From NCBI GenBank assembly GCA_002305015.1, contig DBPW01000003.1:1-63364 (forward strand): 63,364 bases of DNA, given 5' to 3'. Position 1 is the first letter of the stretch. Each line of letters begins with the position of its first letter. Below, piece after piece: positions 1 through 8,383 of this stretch. The translations under genes were made by a program, and so were the position numbers. The notes beneath the pieces were generated by a model. That model was not told the origin of the DNA. It worked only from the letters and a program-made list of their open reading frames with translations, and did not search any database. The stretch comes from Bacteroidales bacterium UBA1410. GTDB taxonomy: Bacteria > Bacteroidota > Bacteroidia > Bacteroidales > Dysgonomonadaceae.

Positions 1-37
1 CCTCTCTCTCCGCAATAAAAGTAAGTTCAAAAGGTCT

Positions 38-77
38 AAAAAAGTCCTGTAAAATTTCAATTTTACAGGACTTTTTT
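38..77 (-). terminator. Intrinsic terminator after nrdJ
   Basis: Positions 38-54 and 61-77 form a perfect 17-bp inverted repeat around a 6-nt loop. The GC-bearing core is GTCCTGT/ACAGGAC, flanked by A and T runs on both sides. It starts 19 nt past the nrdJ stop and ends in a U-run when read on the minus strand. Because it is symmetrical, it could also stop transcription entering from the left edge on the plus strand. Confidence 0.85.
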
Positions 78-95
78 AAATTCTCTTCGTGACAG

Positions 96-2639
96 TTATC
101 CACATTTGGAAGCACCACAGTTACGGCATTTTAGGCATCCTTCCTGATAAATTAATGTTTCCTGTCCGCAAACCGGACATTTTTGTCCCTTTGCTTCGGT
201 ATCATTCGGAAGATACTTCTTCAATGCACGTTCTACTCCACTTTTCCACGTATTGATGGTTTTGCTGTCGAGCTCCAAACCGGATACCAATTTTATCACC
301 TGATCGATAGGCATACCATAGCGCAGTACGCCGGAGATGAGTTTAGCATAATTCCAGAATTCGGGATTAAATTTGCTGTCCAACCCTTCTATGGTAACCT
401 TATAGCCTCTCCGATTTTTAAATTGAAAATCGTAATGTTTTCTTCCATCATTATCGTAGGCTTTAATGATTTTTCCGCTAGTAACATTCTTGGGCACCAA
501 AATTCCATCATCCTCATCGTTGATACCGGTAAAAATTTCGTAAGGTCTTCCATTAAGCAAACCAATAAAAGCGATCCACTTTTCTTTGTTATTCTGAAAT
601 CTGATTACATCGGCATCAAGCTCAATAGGACGATGAGTAACAATTTGAGGTAATTCGAAACAATTCTCTTTTTTACCTTTATCATCATCATTGGAAACTA
701 AAACTCCTGCACGTGAACCTTCCCGATAAACGGTGCATCCTTTACAACCACTTTTCCACGCTTCCATATACAATTCGCCCACGAGCTCTTCCGTAACATC
801 GGCCGGAAGGTTAATAGTCACACTGATGGAATGATCCACCCACTTTTGTACCCTCCCCTGCATGCGCACTTTCTGCAACCAATCCACATCTTTCGAGGTA
901 GCTTTATAATAAGGTGATTTGGACACCAAATCGTCAATCTCTTCGTTGCTGTAAATTTTTGTAGTGGGGTATCCTTTTGCTTCCATCCAAGTAACAAATT
1001 TGTGATGAAAAACAACATATTCTTCCCATGAATCGCCGTTTTCGTCTACAAAATCTACATGAGCGTCCACATCATTAGGATTAACTTTGCGGCGACGCTT
1101 ATAAACAGGCATAAATACCGGTTCGATGCCCGACGTTGTCTGCGACATTAAGCTGGTTGTACCGGTTGGTGCAATGGTAAGACAGGCAATGTTTCGCCTT
1201 CCATATTTCACCATATTTTCATACAGGCCTGAGTCTGCATTTTTCAATCGATTGATAAAAGGATTGTTTTTTTCTCTTTCGGCATCGTATATTGCAAAAG
1301 GGCCCCTTTCTTTTGCCATTTCAACCGATGAAGCGTAAGCATTCAAAGCCAAAGCTTTATGCACTTTTTCGGAAAAATCGGTAGCTTCTTCGGTACCATA
1401 ACGCAAACCAAGGGCCGCAAGCATATCGCCTTCGGCAGTAATACCTACCCCCGTACGACGTCCCTCTAATGTTTTTTTACGTATTTTTTCCCACAAGTGG
1501 CGTTCCGTACTTTTTATTTCTTCCGACTCGGGATCGCTGTCGATCTTTTCTAAAATCATGTCGATTTTTTCGGCCTCCAAATCAATGATATCATCCATGA
1601 TCCGTTGAGCTAATTTTGCATGTTTGGCAAAAAGATCAAAATCGAAATAAGCATCTTCTTTAAACGGGTTAACAACGTATGAATAAAGATTGATTGCCAA
1701 TAAACGGCAACTATCATAAGGACATAAAGGAATTTCTCCACAAGGATTCGTAGATATGGTTCTGAATCCTAAATCGGCATAACAATCGGCCACGGACTCA
1801 CGAAGAATAGTATCCCAAAAAAGTACACCGGGTTCTGCCGATTTCCACGCATTATGAATTATTTTATCCCACAAATCACGAGCTTTTATTTCTTTTGAGT
1901 ATTTTGGATGATCCGAATCGATGGGGTATTTTTGCTCGTACATCCCATCATTTGCAACAGCCCGCATAAATTCGTCGTCTATCTTCACCGATATATTCGC
2001 TCCGGTAACTTTGCCCTGTTCCATTTTTGCATCGATAAAATCCTCAGCATCGGGATGTTTTATGGAAACACTGAGCATCAAAGCACCACGACGTCCATCT
2101 TGGGCTACTTCACGCGTAGAGTTCGAATAACGTTCCATAAAAGGAACAAGCCCTGTGGAAGTTAAAGCCGAATTCTTTACCGGTGAACCCTTAGGACGAA
2201 TATGCGAAAGGTCATGCCCTACACCACCTCGACGTTTCATAAGCTGCACCTGTTCTTCATCAATGCGGATAATTGCCCCGTAAGAATCGGCCATTCCCTC
2301 AATTCCGATTACAAAACAATTTGAGAGAGAGGCAATTTGATAATCGTTCCCGATCCCGGTCATTGGGCTTCCTTGAGGAATGATGTATCTAAAATGATCA
2401 AAAAGATCAAATAATTCATTCTCAGTTAAAGGATTAGGATACTTCTTCTCGATCCTTGCAACCTCACGCGCTAAACGCCAATGCATTTCTTCAGGCGATT
2501 TTTCGTATATTTTCCCCTCGCTGTCTTTTAGGGCATATTTGTTTACCCAAACTTTTGCAGCTAATTCGTCGCCTTCAAAATAATCCAAAGCTGTATTGTA
2601 TGCTTCTTCAAAGGTGTATATTTTCTTTTTCATTTTCAT
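96..2639 (-). CDS. nrdJ: Adenosylcobalamin-dependent (class II) ribonucleoside-diphosphate reductase
   Basis: The enzyme makes deoxyribonucleotides from ribonucleotides in the cytoplasm, using adenosylcobalamin as radical generator, so it works with or without oxygen. The 847-residue protein has an N-terminal ATP-cone-like/RNR N-domain and then the barrel. The active-site motif NPCGE lies at residues 298-302, with Cys300 the likely thiyl-radical site and Glu302 the acid. Cys108 (SLSNCF) and Cys311 are candidates for the reducible pair. The C-terminus carries a zinc-ribbon-like CPVC...CRNC...CG segment, probably for re-reduction. The gene diverges from speA. A TAnnTTTG element at 2740-2747 gives a leader of about 90 nt, too short for a cobalamin riboswitch. 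Two perfect 19-bp direct repeats abut the start codon. The family call is firm; which cysteines do which job is inferred from the family. Confidence 0.95.
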   Translation of the reverse strand: MKMKKKIYTFEEAYNTALDYFEGDELAAKVWVNKYALKDSEGKIYEKSPEEMHWRLAREVARIEKKYPNPLTENELFDLFDHFRYIIPQGSPMTGIGNDYQIASLSNCFVIGIEGMADSYGAIIRIDEEQVQLMKRRGGVGHDLSHIRPKGSPVKNSALTSTGLVPFMERYSNSTREVAQDGRRGALMLSVSIKHPDAEDFIDAKMEQGKVTGANISVKIDDEFMRAVANDGMYEQKYPIDSDHPKYSKEIKARDLWDKIIHNAWKSAEPGVLFWDTILRESVADCYADLGFRTISTNPCGEIPLCPYDSCRLLAINLYSYVVNPFKEDAYFDFDLFAKHAKLAQRIMDDIIDLEAEKIDMILEKIDSDPESEEIKSTERHLWEKIRKKTLEGRRTGVGITAEGDMLAALGLRYGTEEATDFSEKVHKALALNAYASSVEMAKERGPFAIYDAEREKNNPFINRLKNADSGLYENMVKYGRRNIACLTIAPTGTTSLMSQTTSGIEPVFMPVYKRRRKVNPNDVDAHVDFVDENGDSWEEYVVFHHKFVTWMEAKGYPTTKIYSNEEIDDLVSKSPYYKATSKDVDWLQKVRMQGRVQKWVDHSISVTINLPADVTEELVGELYMEAWKSGCKGCTVYREGSRAGVLVSNDDDKGKKENCFELPQIVTHRPIELDADVIRFQNNKEKWIAFIGLLNGRPYEIFTGINDEDDGILVPKNVTSGKIIKAYDNDGRKHYDFQFKNRRGYKVTIEGLDSKFNPEFWNYAKLISGVLRYGMPIDQVIKLVSGLELDSKTINTWKSGVERALKKYLPNDTEAKGQKCPVCGQETLIYQEGCLKCRNCGASKCG

Positions 2640-2677
2640 TGTGGAATATTGTTTAGATTGTGGAATATTGTTTAGAT
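2640..2677 (-). repeat. Tandem 19-bp repeat abutting the nrdJ start codon
   Basis: TGTGGAATATTGTTTAGAT occurs twice head to tail at 2640-2658 and 2659-2677, with no mismatch and no spacer. The block ends at the base before the nrdJ ATG, so it lies in the predicted leader and replaces any recognisable ribosome binding site. It could be a regulator site, a translation-control element or a recent duplication. It does not fit the NrdR-box consensus well. Confidence 0.75.
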
Positions 2678-2739
2678 AATGAATAAGTTTGCACTTTTTT
2701 GCCGGTTGTTTTTGTTGTTTTTCCCGATGCTTTTCTCTA

Positions 2740-2747
2740 CAAAGTTA
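2740..2747 (-). promoter_or_regulatory. Predicted nrdJ -7 element (TAACTTTG)
   Basis: The minus strand reads TAACTTTG, a full match to the Bacteroidota -7 consensus TAnnTTTG. It lies about 100 nt upstream of the nrdJ ATG. No convincing -33 element was found at the usual spacing. Confidence 0.5.
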
Positions 2748-2773
2748 TGAATAAATCGTCAACTATTATCTGT

Positions 2774-2799
2774 TTTTTGAAAAAATATTTTTTCAAAAA
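2774..2799. repeat. 26-bp AT-rich perfect palindrome in the nrdJ-speA spacer
   Basis: Arms 2774-2786 and 2787-2799 are exact reverse complements, with the core G-AAAAAAT|ATTTTTT-C. It lies just upstream of the predicted nrdJ -7 element, near where a -33 region or regulator would sit. It may be an operator, or a cruciform-prone AT tract with no role. The rest of the spacer up to the speA promoter is AT-rich and I see no gene in it. Confidence 0.6.
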
Positions 2800-3098
2800 T
2801 TTCCAATTTATATTTTTATCAATCTCTTAATCAGTACTTTGCATTTTATATAAACAAAAAAGTTTTCCATTGATTAAAATTTGGAGCAATTTTAAATTTA
2901 CTAAATGATTCGAAACGATAATTTATTGACATATAAAGATGAAAAAACAAAAATCACTTTACAAGACGTACTCATTATGTGATTCAATTTATAGAATAAG
3001 AACAACATGAGTGCATTATTTATTTTCATTCTGAATTGCCTATGGGAAGTTTAATTTATTTTTCCGTGGTTTTCAACCTGTAAGACAAAAATAATGTG

Positions 3099-3106
3099 TA
3101 TTTTTG
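3099..3106 (+). promoter_or_regulatory. Predicted speA -7 element (TATTTTTG)
   Basis: TATTTTTG matches TAnnTTTG and is followed by CA, as is common in Bacteroidota promoters. Transcription would begin near 3113. That places the upstream in-frame start at 3094 outside the transcript and supports the ATG at 3157. Confidence 0.55.
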
Positions 3107-3156
3107 CATTTAATTTGCTATACATATTCATATTATTTATAAAGTGTTCTGTTATA

Positions 3157-5055
3157 ATGAGAAAATGGAGAATAGAAGATTCTGAAGAACTATATAACAT
3201 CAATGGTTGGGGTAACGATTATTTTTCGATCAACGAAAAAGGCCATGTACAGGTAACCCCAAATAAAAGAAATGGTAACAATATAGACCTTAATGATTTA
3301 ATGCGGGAACTCTATTTACGTGATGTATCATTTCCCGTGTTGGTACGTTTTCCTGAAATCTTGGATGATCGAATCGAAAAAATATCCAACAGCTTTAAAA
3401 TTGCATCAGAGGAATATGAATATAAAGGACAGAATTATCTTATTTATCCTATTAAAGTAAATCAAATGCGCCAGGTGGTTGAAGAAATCGTCACCTGCGG
3501 CAAACGCTTCAATATCGGACTGGAAGCAGGGTCTAAACCTGAGCTTCATGCCGTATTGGCTATTAATGTCGACAATGATTCACTCATCATTTGTAACGGA
3601 TACAAAGACGAGAGCTACATTGAGTTGGCGTTGCTGGCTCAAAAAATGGGGAAAAAAGTGTTTATTGTGGTTGAAAAACTCAATGAACTCGATCTCATTG
3701 TAGAAATCTCCAAACGCCTGAAAGTAAAGCCCAATATCGGAATCCGTATAAAATTGGCAAGTTCGGGAAGCGGAAAGTGGGAAGAATCGGGCGGAGATGT
3801 CAGCAAATTTGGACTGAATTCAAGTGAAGTGCTCGAGGCCATCGAAATACTTAAAAAGCATAAAATGAGCGAATGTCTGCACTTAATTCATTTTCACATC
3901 GGTAGCCAAATAACCAAAATAAGACGCATCAAAACGGCTCTTCGAGAAGCTGCCCAATTTTATGTGCAACTGCACAATATGGGCATCAATGTCGAATTTG
4001 TTGATGTGGGTGGCGGTTTGGGCGTAGATTACGATGGCACACGTTCATCATACACCGAAAACAGCATCAATTATTCTATTCAAGAATACGTAAACGACTT
4101 GGTTTTTTCTTTCGTGGACGTAGCCAATAAAAATAACATTCCCCATCCCAATATCATTACCGAATCGGGACGTGCCTTGACTGCCCACCATTCAGTCCTC
4201 ATTTTTGAAGTACTCGAAACAGCTACGCTTCCTCAATGGGACGAAGAAAAAGAGATTCAGCAAGACGATCATGAATTGGTGAAGGAGCTTTACTCCATCT
4301 GGGATACGCTTACACCCCCACGTATGCTGGAAGCATGGCACGATGCCCAACAAATTCGTGAAGAGTCACTCGATCTGTTTAGCTTGGGATTGCTCGATTT
4401 GAAAACACGCGCACAAGTGGAAGAGCTCTATTTTTCTATAGCACGAGAAATCAACCTCTCCATCAACCGCAGCAAACACGCTCCCGAAGAACTTAGGCAA
4501 CTTTCAAGTTTATTGCCCGATAAGTATTTCTGTAACTTCTCGCTATTTCAATCTTTACCCGATTCATGGGCAATCGACCAAATTTTTCCGATCATCCCTA
4601 TTCATCGGTTGGACGAAAAACCGGATAAAATAGCCACATTACAAGATATTACTTGCGATTCTGATGGCAAAATTGCCAATTTCACCTCACAAGATGGTTT
4701 TCATGCTTCCTATTTGCCCGTCCACTCATTGAAAAAAGACGAACCGTATTATCTGGGCGTATTTTTGGTCGGAGCATATCAAGAGATTCTTGGCGATCTC
4801 CATAACTTGTTTGGTGATACTAATGTTGTACATGTTCTAACAGATGAAAACGGATATAAAATTGATCAAGTAATTGATGGTGAAACCGTAGCCGAAGTGC
4901 TGGACTATGTTCAATATAATCCCAAAAAACTTGTTCGAACGGTTGAAACGTGGGTAATGAGCTCGGTGAAACAAGGAAAAATATCGGTTGAAGAAGGAAA
5001 AGAATTTTTATCTACTTATCGTTCGGGATTATACGGATATACTTATCTCGAATAA
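3157..5055 (+). CDS. speA: Biosynthetic arginine decarboxylase
   Basis: SpeA converts arginine to agmatine with pyridoxal phosphate, the first step of the agmatine route to putrescine and spermidine. From the ATG at 3157 the protein has 632 residues, the usual size. It begins MRKWRIEDSEELYNINGWGN, typical of the family. The PLP lysine is Lys100 in YPIKVNQ, and HFHIGSQ and DVGGGLGVDYDG belong to the alanine-racemase-fold barrel. The C-terminal half is the SpeA-specific helical and beta region. An in-frame start 63 nt upstream exists but lies before the predicted promoter and adds an unlikely hydrophobic extension. The gene stands alone, diverges from nrdJ and ends at a strong hairpin shared with the converging uronate operon. 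Confidence 0.95.
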   Translation: MRKWRIEDSEELYNINGWGNDYFSINEKGHVQVTPNKRNGNNIDLNDLMRELYLRDVSFPVLVRFPEILDDRIEKISNSFKIASEEYEYKGQNYLIYPIKVNQMRQVVEEIVTCGKRFNIGLEAGSKPELHAVLAINVDNDSLIICNGYKDESYIELALLAQKMGKKVFIVVEKLNELDLIVEISKRLKVKPNIGIRIKLASSGSGKWEESGGDVSKFGLNSSEVLEAIEILKKHKMSECLHLIHFHIGSQITKIRRIKTALREAAQFYVQLHNMGINVEFVDVGGGLGVDYDGTRSSYTENSINYSIQEYVNDLVFSFVDVANKNNIPHPNIITESGRALTAHHSVLIFEVLETATLPQWDEEKEIQQDDHELVKELYSIWDTLTPPRMLEAWHDAQQIREESLDLFSLGLLDLKTRAQVEELYFSIAREINLSINRSKHAPEELRQLSSLLPDKYFCNFSLFQSLPDSWAIDQIFPIIPIHRLDEKPDKIATLQDITCDSDGKIANFTSQDGFHASYLPVHSLKKDEPYYLGVFLVGAYQEILGDLHNLFGDTNVVHVLTDENGYKIDQVIDGETVAEVLDYVQYNPKKLVRTVETWVMSSVKQGKISVEEGKEFLSTYRSGLYGYTYLE

Positions 5056-5095
5056 AAAAAAACCGATTTTCCATACCGATTTACTTACTATAAAT

Positions 5096-5132
5096 AAGGT
5101 GGGAGTTTTTGAATTCCCACCTTTATTTTTTT
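5096..5132 (+). terminator. Intrinsic terminator between speA and the uronate operon
   Basis: AAGGTGGGA (5096-5104) pairs with TCCCACCTT (5115-5123) around a 10-nt loop. The stem is followed by a T-rich tract on the plus strand, 40 nt past the speA stop. The transporter gene converges from the other side and stops at 5152, so the hairpin may serve both, though the U-run is weaker on the minus strand. Confidence 0.8.
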
Positions 5133-5151
5133 CCCAGCCGTTGCTAATTCA

Positions 5152-6600
5152 TCACATTTCCTTAATTAATTCATACCTGGGCACTAAGGCTTTCATTATA
5201 ACCCAACCGATCAGATAAGCAAAAGCACATATACAAAAGATAATAAAATAACCGGCGTTAATACCTTCGAATCCCAAAAATTTCAAATTGGTCTCGATAG
5301 AATAATCGAACAACATACCCGAACCCTTGTTTATCAGAAATGAACCTACTCCACCGGCCATTCCCCCGATACCTGTAATGGTAGCCACCGCATATTTGGG
5401 GAACATATCTCCAACCGTTGAAAAGATATTGGCAGACCAGGCCTGATGTGCGGCACCGGCAATACCGATAATCACTACCGGCAACCAAACCGAGACATGT
5501 CCAAGTGGCTGAGCAAAAAGGACTAGTAACGGGAAAAAAGCAAAAATAAGCATGGCTTTCATACGCCCGGCATAGGGATTCATTTTCTTTTTATCCACAA
5601 AATAAGTGGGCAGCCAACCCCCGATAATCGATAACATAGTAATCAGATAAACCAAAAAAATATGTGGTGCAGCTTCCGTAGAATCTAACCCATAAACTGC
5701 ACTTAAATAGGCAGGTACCCAAAATAATAAGAACCACCAAACCCCATCGGTCATGAATTTTCCAACAGCAAAAGCCCATGTCTGCTTATGCCGAAAAGCT
5801 TGTTTGAAAGAAGCTTTTTTCCCGGTATCTTTTTGTGTTTCGGCACCTTCCTCGTTATCATCCTGTAAGATATACATTAGCTCAGCCGGATTTACTCTTT
5901 TGTTTTTTTCCGGCTTTTCATAAACGAACACCCATACTCCCATCCACAAAAAACCAAGTGCACCTATAACAAGAAATGCCATTTCCCATCCCCAGGCCTT
6001 AGCAATGAATGGAATGGTAACCGGTGCCAACAAAGCGCCAATTGTTGCTCCGGAATTGAAAATACTGGTAGAGAAAGCTCGGTCTTTTTTAGGAAAATAT
6101 TCGGCCGTAGCTTTAATAGCAGCAGGAAAGTTACCTGCTTCTCCTACAGCTAAAATTAATCGGGCAAAAACAAACAAAGAAACACTTACAGTGACGACTT
6201 TGGACACATCGCTAACAGCCGCTATAGCATTTAAAGCTCCTTCGAAACTAAGAGTCCATTCCCCTGCAACAATGCCTGCGGTAGCTATTCCGCAAAAGGC
6301 ATGAAGAACAGCACCAAACGACCAAATACCTATCGACCACAAATAACCTCTTTTTGTATCCAACCAATCGATAAATTTACCTGCAAACAACAGCGCAACC
6401 GCATAAAAAATCGAAAACAAACCGGTAATAGTGCCATAATCATTGTTTGTCCAATGAAATTCAGGTGCAATAAAATCACTCCATGTTAATGAAAGCACCT
6501 GTCGATCCAAGTAATTGATCGCAGTAGCAAAGAATAACATGGTAGTTATTACCCAACGATAATTGGTCATTTTAACCTTTCCTTCTTGCAAATTATTCAT
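5152..6600 (-). CDS. MFS transporter, hexuronate (ExuT-like, ACS family)
   Basis: A 482-residue inner-membrane permease of the anion:cation symporter group, related to ExuT and KdgT-type sugar-acid carriers. The N-terminus (YRWVITTMLFFATAINYLDR) is the classic first membrane segment of this group, and about twelve hydrophobic segments follow. It is the last gene of the kdu operon, 27 nt after eda, so its likely cargo is a hexuronate, 2-keto-3-deoxygluconate or an unsaturated uronate. The first ATG (6600) has no clear ribosome binding site. An internal ATG at 6570 (MTNYRW) follows AAGGAAAGG at good spacing and is an equally plausible start, giving 472 residues. The family is clear; the substrate is inferred from its neighbours. 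Confidence 0.88.
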   Translation of the reverse strand: MNNLQEGKVKMTNYRWVITTMLFFATAINYLDRQVLSLTWSDFIAPEFHWTNNDYGTITGLFSIFYAVALLFAGKFIDWLDTKRGYLWSIGIWSFGAVLHAFCGIATAGIVAGEWTLSFEGALNAIAAVSDVSKVVTVSVSLFVFARLILAVGEAGNFPAAIKATAEYFPKKDRAFSTSIFNSGATIGALLAPVTIPFIAKAWGWEMAFLVIGALGFLWMGVWVFVYEKPEKNKRVNPAELMYILQDDNEEGAETQKDTGKKASFKQAFRHKQTWAFAVGKFMTDGVWWFLLFWVPAYLSAVYGLDSTEAAPHIFLVYLITMLSIIGGWLPTYFVDKKKMNPYAGRMKAMLIFAFFPLLVLFAQPLGHVSVWLPVVIIGIAGAAHQAWSANIFSTVGDMFPKYAVATITGIGGMAGGVGSFLINKGSGMLFDYSIETNLKFLGFEGINAGYFIIFCICAFAYLIGWVIMKALVPRYELIKEM

Positions 6601-6627
6601 GATTTTATGATATTAATAATTGATTTA

Positions 6628-7302
6628 TTAGGGCTTTTTGTTGTTCTCAATGAAAGTAAGACAGTTTTTGCATAAATTGGCAATGAATTTCCAATCCCGA
6701 TTTTTTATCACTTCTTTAGGAAATAGATTGGAACCCATTCCTACACAAGCAACACCCGCTTTAAACCATGCCGAAAGATTTTCTTCCGTCGGTTCAACGC
6801 CGCCGGTAACCATGATTTTCGACCAAGGCATGGGACCTTTGATGTTTTTCACAAAAGAAGGTCCTCCAACATTTCCTGCGGGAAATATTTTTACGATTTC
6901 TGCTCCCATTTCTTGAGCATAACCAATCTCTGTGGTTGTGGCACATCCGGGAGAATAGGCAATCTGCCTCCGGTTACAAACCTTAAATATATCGGGATTC
7001 AACAGCGGTCCAACAACGAAGTTTGCACCCAATTGAATGTATAAAGCTGCTGTAGGGGCATCTATAACAGAGCCGACGCCCAAAATCATTTCAGGACATT
7101 CTTCTTCCGCCCATTTAATGAGTTCGGAAAAAACTTCGTGCGCAAAATCGCCCCGATTGGTGAACTCAAAAACTCGGACACCGCCTTCATAACAAGCCTT
7201 AACCACTTGTTTGGCTGTTTCAACATCGGAATGATAAAATACAGGGATAAGCCCCGTGTCAATCATCGTCCGATAAACTTCTATTCTTGAAAATCTTGCC
7301 AT
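6628..7302 (-). CDS. eda: KDPG/KHG aldolase
   Basis: This class I aldolase cleaves 2-keto-3-deoxy-6-phosphogluconate to pyruvate and glyceraldehyde-3-phosphate, the final step of uronate breakdown here. Family segments seen are VRVFEFTNRGDFAHEVF, the GVGSV strand, GANFVVGP, PYSPGC-like YSPGCATTTEIG, the Schiff-base lysine region EIVKIFPAG, and VTGGVEPTEENL. The start chosen is the ATG at 7302 (MARFSRIEVY), giving 224 residues as in Bacteroides homologues. The frame is open back to an ATG at 7341 that directly follows the kdgK stop (TGA then ATG). A 13-residue longer, translationally coupled form is therefore possible. Confidence 0.93.
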   Translation of the reverse strand: MARFSRIEVYRTMIDTGLIPVFYHSDVETAKQVVKACYEGGVRVFEFTNRGDFAHEVFSELIKWAEEECPEMILGVGSVIDAPTAALYIQLGANFVVGPLLNPDIFKVCNRRQIAYSPGCATTTEIGYAQEMGAEIVKIFPAGNVGGPSFVKNIKGPMPWSKIMVTGGVEPTEENLSAWFKAGVACVGMGSNLFPKEVIKNRDWKFIANLCKNCLTFIENNKKP

Positions 7303-7341
7303 TATTTTACGTATTATTCTGCGATTAGTTAAAAAAATCAT

Positions 7342-8382
7342 TCATCGAACAACTCTTCCCGAAGTATCGCCTTTCATCAGCGTTTCTACTTCTTTTACCG
7401 ATACCAAATTAAAGTCTCCGTAAATAGTATGTTTTAGACAAGACGCCGCAACTGCAAAATCAAGCGCTTTCTGATCGTCGCCGGTATATGTAAGCAATCC
7501 ATAGATTAATCCGCCCATAAAGGCATCTCCCCCTCCTACTCTGTCAACAATATGAGTGATATCGTATCTTCTGGATTGATACAATTTATCGGAATACAAA
7601 CATCCTCCCCACGTATTATGGTTGGCGTTAATGGAACCTCGAAGCGTAATGATTACCTTTTTTGCACGGGGAAATTGCTGCATCAGCTGTTTGCAAACCG
7701 ATTCAAATTGAGCAGCATCTATCTCTCCCCCTGTTTGCTCGGCCCTGAATCCTTCAGGTTTTATACCAAACACCTTTTCGGCATCTTCTTCATTACCCAA
7801 AATAATATCGCATCCTGCTACCAGAGCCGGCATAATCTCAGAGGCCTTCTTACCATATTTCCACAAATTTTTTCGATAATTGAGATCGCACGATACGGTA
7901 ATGCCCATATTGTTTGCTGTTTGAATGGCTTCTAAACATGCATCGGCAGCACCCTGCGAAATGGCCGGGGTTATTCCTGTCCAGTGAAACCAGCAAGCAT
8001 CTTTGAGAATTTCTTCCCAGTCGAACATCCCTTTTCCTACTTCTGCTACCGCCGAATGAGCACGGTCGTAAATCACCTTCGAAGGACGGGCAACCGCTCC
8101 TGTTTCCAAAAAATATATCCCCACACGGTTACCGCCACGTATAATATTTTTAGTTCCTACATTCAATTTCCGCAGCTCCGAAATGCACCACTCTGCAATT
8201 TCGTTTTCAGGTAAACGGGTAACAAATTCAACAGGAATACCATAATTAGCCAAAGATACTGCCACATTAGCTTCCCCGCCGCCAAAAGTAGCATTCAGAG
8301 TTGAAGATTGAATAAAACGGCTGTATCCCGGTGTTGCCAAACGCAACATGATCTCTCCAAAAGTAATAACTTTTTTCTGCAT
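7342..8382 (-). CDS. kdgK: 2-keto-3-deoxygluconate kinase (PfkB family)
   Basis: KdgK phosphorylates 2-keto-3-deoxygluconate to KDPG, the substrate of the next gene, eda. The 346-residue protein shows both PfkB signatures: an N-terminal GGGEANVAVSLA with the ITFGEIMLRL strand before it, and a C-terminal DRVGGGDAFMGGLIYG with the catalytic aspartate. The ATG at 8382 lies 1 nt after the stop of the upstream gene, so translation is probably coupled. An upstream TTG in frame (8397) would overlap that gene and is less likely. Confidence 0.93.
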   Translation of the reverse strand: MQKKVITFGEIMLRLATPGYSRFIQSSTLNATFGGGEANVAVSLANYGIPVEFVTRLPENEIAEWCISELRKLNVGTKNIIRGGNRVGIYFLETGAVARPSKVIYDRAHSAVAEVGKGMFDWEEILKDACWFHWTGITPAISQGAADACLEAIQTANNMGITVSCDLNYRKNLWKYGKKASEIMPALVAGCDIILGNEEDAEKVFGIKPEGFRAEQTGGEIDAAQFESVCKQLMQQFPRAKKVIITLRGSINANHNTWGGCLYSDKLYQSRRYDITHIVDRVGGGDAFMGGLIYGLLTYTGDDQKALDFAVAASCLKHTIYGDFNLVSVKEVETLMKGDTSGRVVR

Positions 8383-8383
8383 A

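Noticed and set aside
2640..2677. NrdR box in the tandem repeat
   Set aside because: The repeat contains CAATATT but not the spaced palindrome of the NrdR consensus.
2640..2745. Cobalamin riboswitch before nrdJ
   Set aside because: The leader from the predicted promoter is about 90 nt and is taken up partly by a tandem repeat; no B12-box-like element was seen.
3094..3156. Upstream start for speA adding 21 residues
   Set aside because: It overlaps the predicted -7 element and the extra residues have no match to the family N-terminus.
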